Origin: Micavibrio sp. UBA6929
GTDB lineage: Bacteria > Pseudomonadota > Alphaproteobacteria > Micavibrionales > Micavibrionaceae
Length of the DNA: 64,000 bases
Assembly (NCBI GenBank): GCA_002448815.1
Contig: DKAJ01000012.1
Coordinates: 306,333 to 370,332, forward strand
Reading direction: 5' to 3'
Below, piece after piece: positions 61,139-64,000 of this stretch (position 1 is its first letter; each line of letters begins with the position of its first letter). Made by a program: the position numbers and the translations under genes. The notes under the pieces are model-generated. The model was not told the origin of the DNA, ran no database searches, and was given only the letters and a program-made list of their open reading frames with translations.

Positions 61139-61804
61139 TTATTGCGTTGGCACGGCGCCACTGATGAAATAATAGCCAAGTCCTATGAAAAATAAGGCAT
61201 TGCCGTACAAGCCATGCTCAATGCTCACAAGGGCAAGCGAACGCGTCTTAACATAAGTTGATGCAAAAATAAGCCCTGCAATCACGCCAAGTCCAGGCGC
61301 GACAGGGTTGATATACAAACAATGCGCATAAGCAAACAGCAAGGCACTTGCCCAGACCATTGCCCAATTTGATTTAAAAATATGGCCATATCTGCGAAAG
61401 AAAAAACTGCAGTAAATAAACTCCTGCGGCAAAGCAGATAACACAGGATAGAGCAAGAATATCATCGCCATGCGCTCTGGCGGGATGCTCATCCCCCACA
61501 TCAAGCGACTGGCATCATACCAATATAAAAAGGCAACCATCCCCGCGCAGGCAATCACCCAACGCAGCACAACAAGCCTGATATGCGGCCACGATAAAGC
61601 CTCTAAATGCCATAGTCGTCCGCGCTGATCTTGGCACATCACATAACGATATATCAAAAAGCAATACGCGCCGCCTGCCCATAAAAATGTAAACATCCAC
61701 GGCGCAAGGCGCCCAAAGATAATCACACTGGGCAGCGCGATAAAGAAAACCAATAATTCAGCAAGAATATAATACGGATGATTAAAAAAACGGCGCACTG
61801 TCAT
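61139..61804 (-). CDS. CPBP family intramembrane protease-like protein
   Basis: The 221-residue protein has about eight membrane helices. CPBP/CAAX-type motifs are seen late: PQEFIYCSFFFRRYG (motif 1), FAYAHCLYINP (motif 2) and SIEHGLYGNALFF (motif 3), so it is probably an intramembrane metalloprotease. Motif 1 reads QE where many members have EE, and Cys where Arg follows; activity is therefore uncertain. It lies 10 bases after ybjQ, itself coupled to nuoF, so it ends the nuoE-F-ybjQ transcript. Confidence 0.75.
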   Translation of the reverse strand: MTVRRFFNHPYYILAELLVFFIALPSVIIFGRLAPWMFTFLWAGGAYCFLIYRYVMCQDQRGRLWHLEALSWPHIRLVVLRWVIACAGMVAFLYWYDASRLMWGMSIPPERMAMIFLLYPVLSALPQEFIYCSFFFRRYGHIFKSNWAMVWASALLFAYAHCLYINPVAPGLGVIAGLIFASTYVKTRSLALVSIEHGLYGNALFFIGLGYYFISGAVPTQ

Positions 61805-61814
61805 GCACTATAAT

Positions 61815-62135
61815 CTAGCGCAACTTCACCGCAGTTCCAGCCGCAGAAACGGCCAGCATAGACCCTTTCTTCCCCATAACCTGACAGTCAAAGGTAATCC
61901 CGACGACGCCATCCGCGCCGATGTCAAGCGCCGCTGCCTTCAGGTCTTTAATGGCTTCCTCACGCGCTTCGCGCAATGTTTTCTCATACGCGCCGCTGCG
62001 TCCGCCAAAAAAGTCACGCAAACCTGCAAACAAGTCTTTAAACACATGCGCCCCAACAATCGCATCACCACTGACCAAGCCGATATAATCTTTAATCTCG
62101 CGATGCTGGATCTCGTGCGTCGTACTTAAAATCAT
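61815..62135 (-). CDS. YbjQ/UPF0145 family protein
   Basis: The 106-residue protein has the family pattern ILSTTHEIQHREIKDYIGLVSG, AREEAIKDLKAAALDIGADGVVGI and a final strand ending AAGTAVKLR. The fold is a small alpha/beta domain that can form oligomers; function is unknown. The ATG at 62135 overlaps the nuoF stop by 4 bases (ATGA), so it is coupled to nuoF. An upstream open stretch lies inside nuoF and is not part of it. Confidence 0.85.
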   Translation of the reverse strand: MILSTTHEIQHREIKDYIGLVSGDAIVGAHVFKDLFAGLRDFFGGRSGAYEKTLREAREEAIKDLKAAALDIGADGVVGITFDCQVMGKKGSMLAVSAAGTAVKLR

Positions 62136-63415
62136 GCTGCGTTCTTTCTGTATTCCATGATGCGTTTTTCCATCTCTGGGCGGAAGTGACGAATAAGCCC
62201 TTGAATTGGCCATGCCGCCGCATCACCAAGCGCGCAAATTGTTTTACCTTCAATTTCCTTGGTTACATCCCACAGCATATCAATTTCATCAACTGTAGCA
62301 TTGCCCTGAACCATACGCACCATCACGCGCCAAAGCCAGCCCACGCCCTCGCGGCATGGCGTACATTGACCGCAGCTCTCATGCTTATAAAAATAAGAAA
62401 GACGTGCAATCGCATAAATAATGTCTGTCGATTTATCCATGACAATCAACCCCGCCGTACCAAGACCTGATCCGGCCTCTTTCAACGAATCAAAATCCAT
62501 ATAAACCGTATCACAGACAGATTTCGGCAAGACCGGCGTTGATGAACCGCCCGGAATAACGCCAAGCAAATTATCCCAACCACCGCGAACACCGCCGCAA
62601 TGCTTTTCGATCAATTCCTTCATGGAAATGCCCATAATTTCTTCAACGTTACATGGCTGATTAACATGACCCGAAATACAAAACAGCTTTGTGCCTGCAT
62701 TTTTCTCATCACGGCCAAGCCCTGCAAACCAAGAACCACCACGGCGCAAAATTGTTGGCACACTGGCAATCGTTTCAACGTTATTCACTGTTGTCGGACA
62801 AGAATATAGCCCAGCCATCGCAGGGAAAGGCGGCTTGTTACGTGGCTGCCCTTTCTTACCTTCGATCGATTCAATAAGCGCTGTTTCCTCGCCGCAGATA
62901 TATGCACCTGCACCGCGGTGAACAACAATATCAAAATCCCATCCTGATTTGGCCGCATTCTTACCAAGTAGGCCAGCGTCATACGCCTCGTGAATAGCCG
63001 TCCACAGCGCAGATCCTTCATTAAAGAACTCGCCGCGCACATAAATATAAGCAGCGTTCGCCCCCATAGCAAAGCCCGCCAGAAGCGCACCTTCGATCAA
63101 TTTATGGGGTTCGTTGCGCAAAATATCACGGTCTTTACATGTGCCAGGCTCGGACTCATCGGCGTTAATCACCAAGTAATGAGGCTTACCACTATCCTTG
63201 GGCATAAATGACCATTTTAAACCTGTCGGGAACCCCGCACCGCCGCGGCCACGCAAACCTGATGCCTTAACCTCGTCAATAATCCAGTCACGACCTTTTT
63301 TGATAAAACTTGCTGTCTTATCCCAATCACCGCGCTTTTTCGCAGACTTTAAATCCGCACCATCCCAGCCATAAAGGTTTGTATAAATTCTATCTTCATC
63401 ACGGAGTAACGACAT
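62132..63415 (-). CDS. nuoF: NADH-quinone oxidoreductase subunit F
   Basis: NuoF binds NADH and FMN and carries cluster N3, the entry point for electrons. The 427-residue protein has the FMN/NADH loop LRGRGGAGFPTGLKWSF, NADESEPGTCKDRDI, GAGAYICGEETALIES and the 4Fe-4S motif SCGQCTPCREG. It follows nuoE by 1 base. It is followed by ybjQ, not nuoG. Confidence 0.97.
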   Translation of the reverse strand: MSLLRDEDRIYTNLYGWDGADLKSAKKRGDWDKTASFIKKGRDWIIDEVKASGLRGRGGAGFPTGLKWSFMPKDSGKPHYLVINADESEPGTCKDRDILRNEPHKLIEGALLAGFAMGANAAYIYVRGEFFNEGSALWTAIHEAYDAGLLGKNAAKSGWDFDIVVHRGAGAYICGEETALIESIEGKKGQPRNKPPFPAMAGLYSCPTTVNNVETIASVPTILRRGGSWFAGLGRDEKNAGTKLFCISGHVNQPCNVEEIMGISMKELIEKHCGGVRGGWDNLLGVIPGGSSTPVLPKSVCDTVYMDFDSLKEAGSGLGTAGLIVMDKSTDIIYAIARLSYFYKHESCGQCTPCREGVGWLWRVMVRMVQGNATVDEIDMLWDVTKEIEGKTICALGDAAAWPIQGLIRHFRPEMEKRIMEYRKNAA

Positions 63416-63416
63416 C

Positions 63417-64000
63417 TTATACCACCTTCGCTTTCTTTGCGCCTTCTAACATGACCGTTGGGCCACTTGCCGCCATTGAACATGCACGCCCTTTTTGGGA
63501 TCCAACTGTTGGCTTCATATCCTGACCAAGGATATCGATCAGCTCTGCCATAGTCTCAGGCGTTAAATCTTCGTAATAATCATCATTAATCTGAACCATC
63601 GGCGCGTTCACACATGCACCAAGGCACTCAACTTCCATGATTGTAAACTGACCATCTTCAGTTGTTTCATTCATCTGAATGCCAAGCTTATCCTTGCATG
63701 TTTTAACAACGCCATCAGACCCGTTAAGCCAGCACGGCGTCGTTGTGCAAATTTGCACCAAATGCTTACCCACTGGCGCAAGGTTGTACATCGAATAAAA
63801 TGTGGCAACCTCATAAACCTTCACCGCAGGCATATCCAAAATTTCGGCAATATGGTCCATCGCCGCGCGCGGGATCCAACCACCATAAACAGGTGTGGCC
63901 TTCGCACCCTCTTCGCCGACCTGACGCTGCGCCAAATCAAGCAAAGGCATCACCGCTGATTGCTGACGTCCCGGCGGATAAAGCGCAATAACGTCCTTGA
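63417..64000 (-). CDS. nuoE: NADH-quinone oxidoreductase subunit E (5' end outside window)
   Basis: NuoE carries cluster N1a in the NADH-oxidising module. The frame is open to the window edge, so the N-terminus is missing: the last visible upstream codons give KDVIALYPPGRQQSAVMPLL, typical just before the core. Cys ligands are seen in CTTTPCWLNG and CLGACVNAP. An internal GTG at 63953 is not the real start. The next genes upstream (nuoD and others) lie outside the window. Confidence 0.95.
   Translation of the reverse strand, partial: KDVIALYPPGRQQSAVMPLLDLAQRQVGEEGAKATPVYGGWIPRAAMDHIAEILDMPAVKVYEVATFYSMYNLAPVGKHLVQICTTTPCWLNGSDGVVKTCKDKLGIQMNETTEDGQFTIMEVECLGACVNAPMVQINDDYYEDLTPETMAELIDILGQDMKPTVGSQKGRACSMAASGPTVMLEGAKKAKVV

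Noticed and set aside
1..64000. tRNA, rRNA, CRISPR arrays, insertion sequences, prophage or attachment sites
   Set aside because: Read for clover-leaf patterns, direct repeats with spacers, transposase-like proteins and long terminal repeats; none was found. A covariance-model scan would be needed to rule out small RNAs.

Overview
The window is chromosomal DNA of an alphaproteobacterium with moderate G+C (I estimate the upper 40s percent by eye). Four blocks of gene order are the ones usually seen in that class: tpiA-secG-pyrG-kdsA-eno; ppiD-trpE / trpG-trpD-trpC-lexA-comEC-gltX-gltA; the envelope array rpsB-tsf-pyrH-frr-uppS-cdsA-dxr-rseP-bamA-skp-lpxD-fabZ-lpxA-lpxI-lpxB; and nuo-birA-coaX-rnj-DUF1467-proS-lolC-lolD-dnaE. 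LpxI in place of LpxH also fits. The genus cannot be fixed from sequence alone; a free-living or predatory lineage with lower G+C, such as the Micavibrionales, is a guess. Genes are tightly packed, with many ATGA or TAATG overlaps. I saw no tRNA, rRNA, CRISPR array, insertion sequence or prophage, and no intergenic gap exceeds 300 bases.

Layout. 1-2543 (+): end of infB, then rbfA, truB, rpsO. 2.57-2.67 kb: two terminators between convergent rpsO and eno; pnp, the usual neighbour of rpsO, is not there. 2.7-8.1 kb (-): tpiA, secG, pyrG, kdsA, an unknown 119-residue gene with its own strong promoter, eno. 8.2-15.6 kb (+): ppiD, trpE, a reverse-strand polysaccharide-deacetylase-like gene, trpG, trpD, trpC, lexA. 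15.6-17.7 kb (-): comEC. 17.8-20.7 kb (+): gltX, gltA. 20.7-35.2 kb (-): lipid A, BamA/Skp, isoprenoid, phospholipid and translation genes. 35.4-46.1 kb (-): dnaE, lolD, lolC/E, proS, a secreted unknown, a DUF1467 protein, RNase J, coaX, birA. 46.1-64 kb (-): Complex I genes nuoN to nuoE in reverse, interrupted by extra genes and by purL-purQ on the + strand.

How the genes work together. The lpx genes, KdsA and FabZ make lipid A-Kdo precursors; Skp and BamA deliver outer-membrane proteins; LolCDE releases lipoproteins; UppS, Dxr and CdsA supply undecaprenyl-PP, isoprenoid and phospholipid precursors. RpsB, EF-Ts, RRF, IF2, RbfA, TruB and S15 serve translation. The nuo genes encode the proton-pumping NADH dehydrogenase.

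Most unusual points. (1) Complex I genes are split by a divergent purL-purQ pair of a non-canonical type, with a tandem PurS-like region fused to PurL. (2) Non-Nuo genes lie inside the nuo run with coupled starts: MazG-like and TerD-family genes between nuoG and nuoH, a secreted unknown between nuoH and nuoI, and YbjQ plus a CPBP protease after nuoF. (3) The ProRS is the archaeal/eukaryotic type although it sits in the usual alphaproteobacterial proS slot. (4) NuoL carries a His/acid-rich insertion. (5) trpG and dnaE look leaderless. (6) The lexA promoter carries an inverted GAAC-N7-GTTC site. I found no obvious wholly new defence or mobile system; the modified nuo locus is the best candidate for something undescribed.
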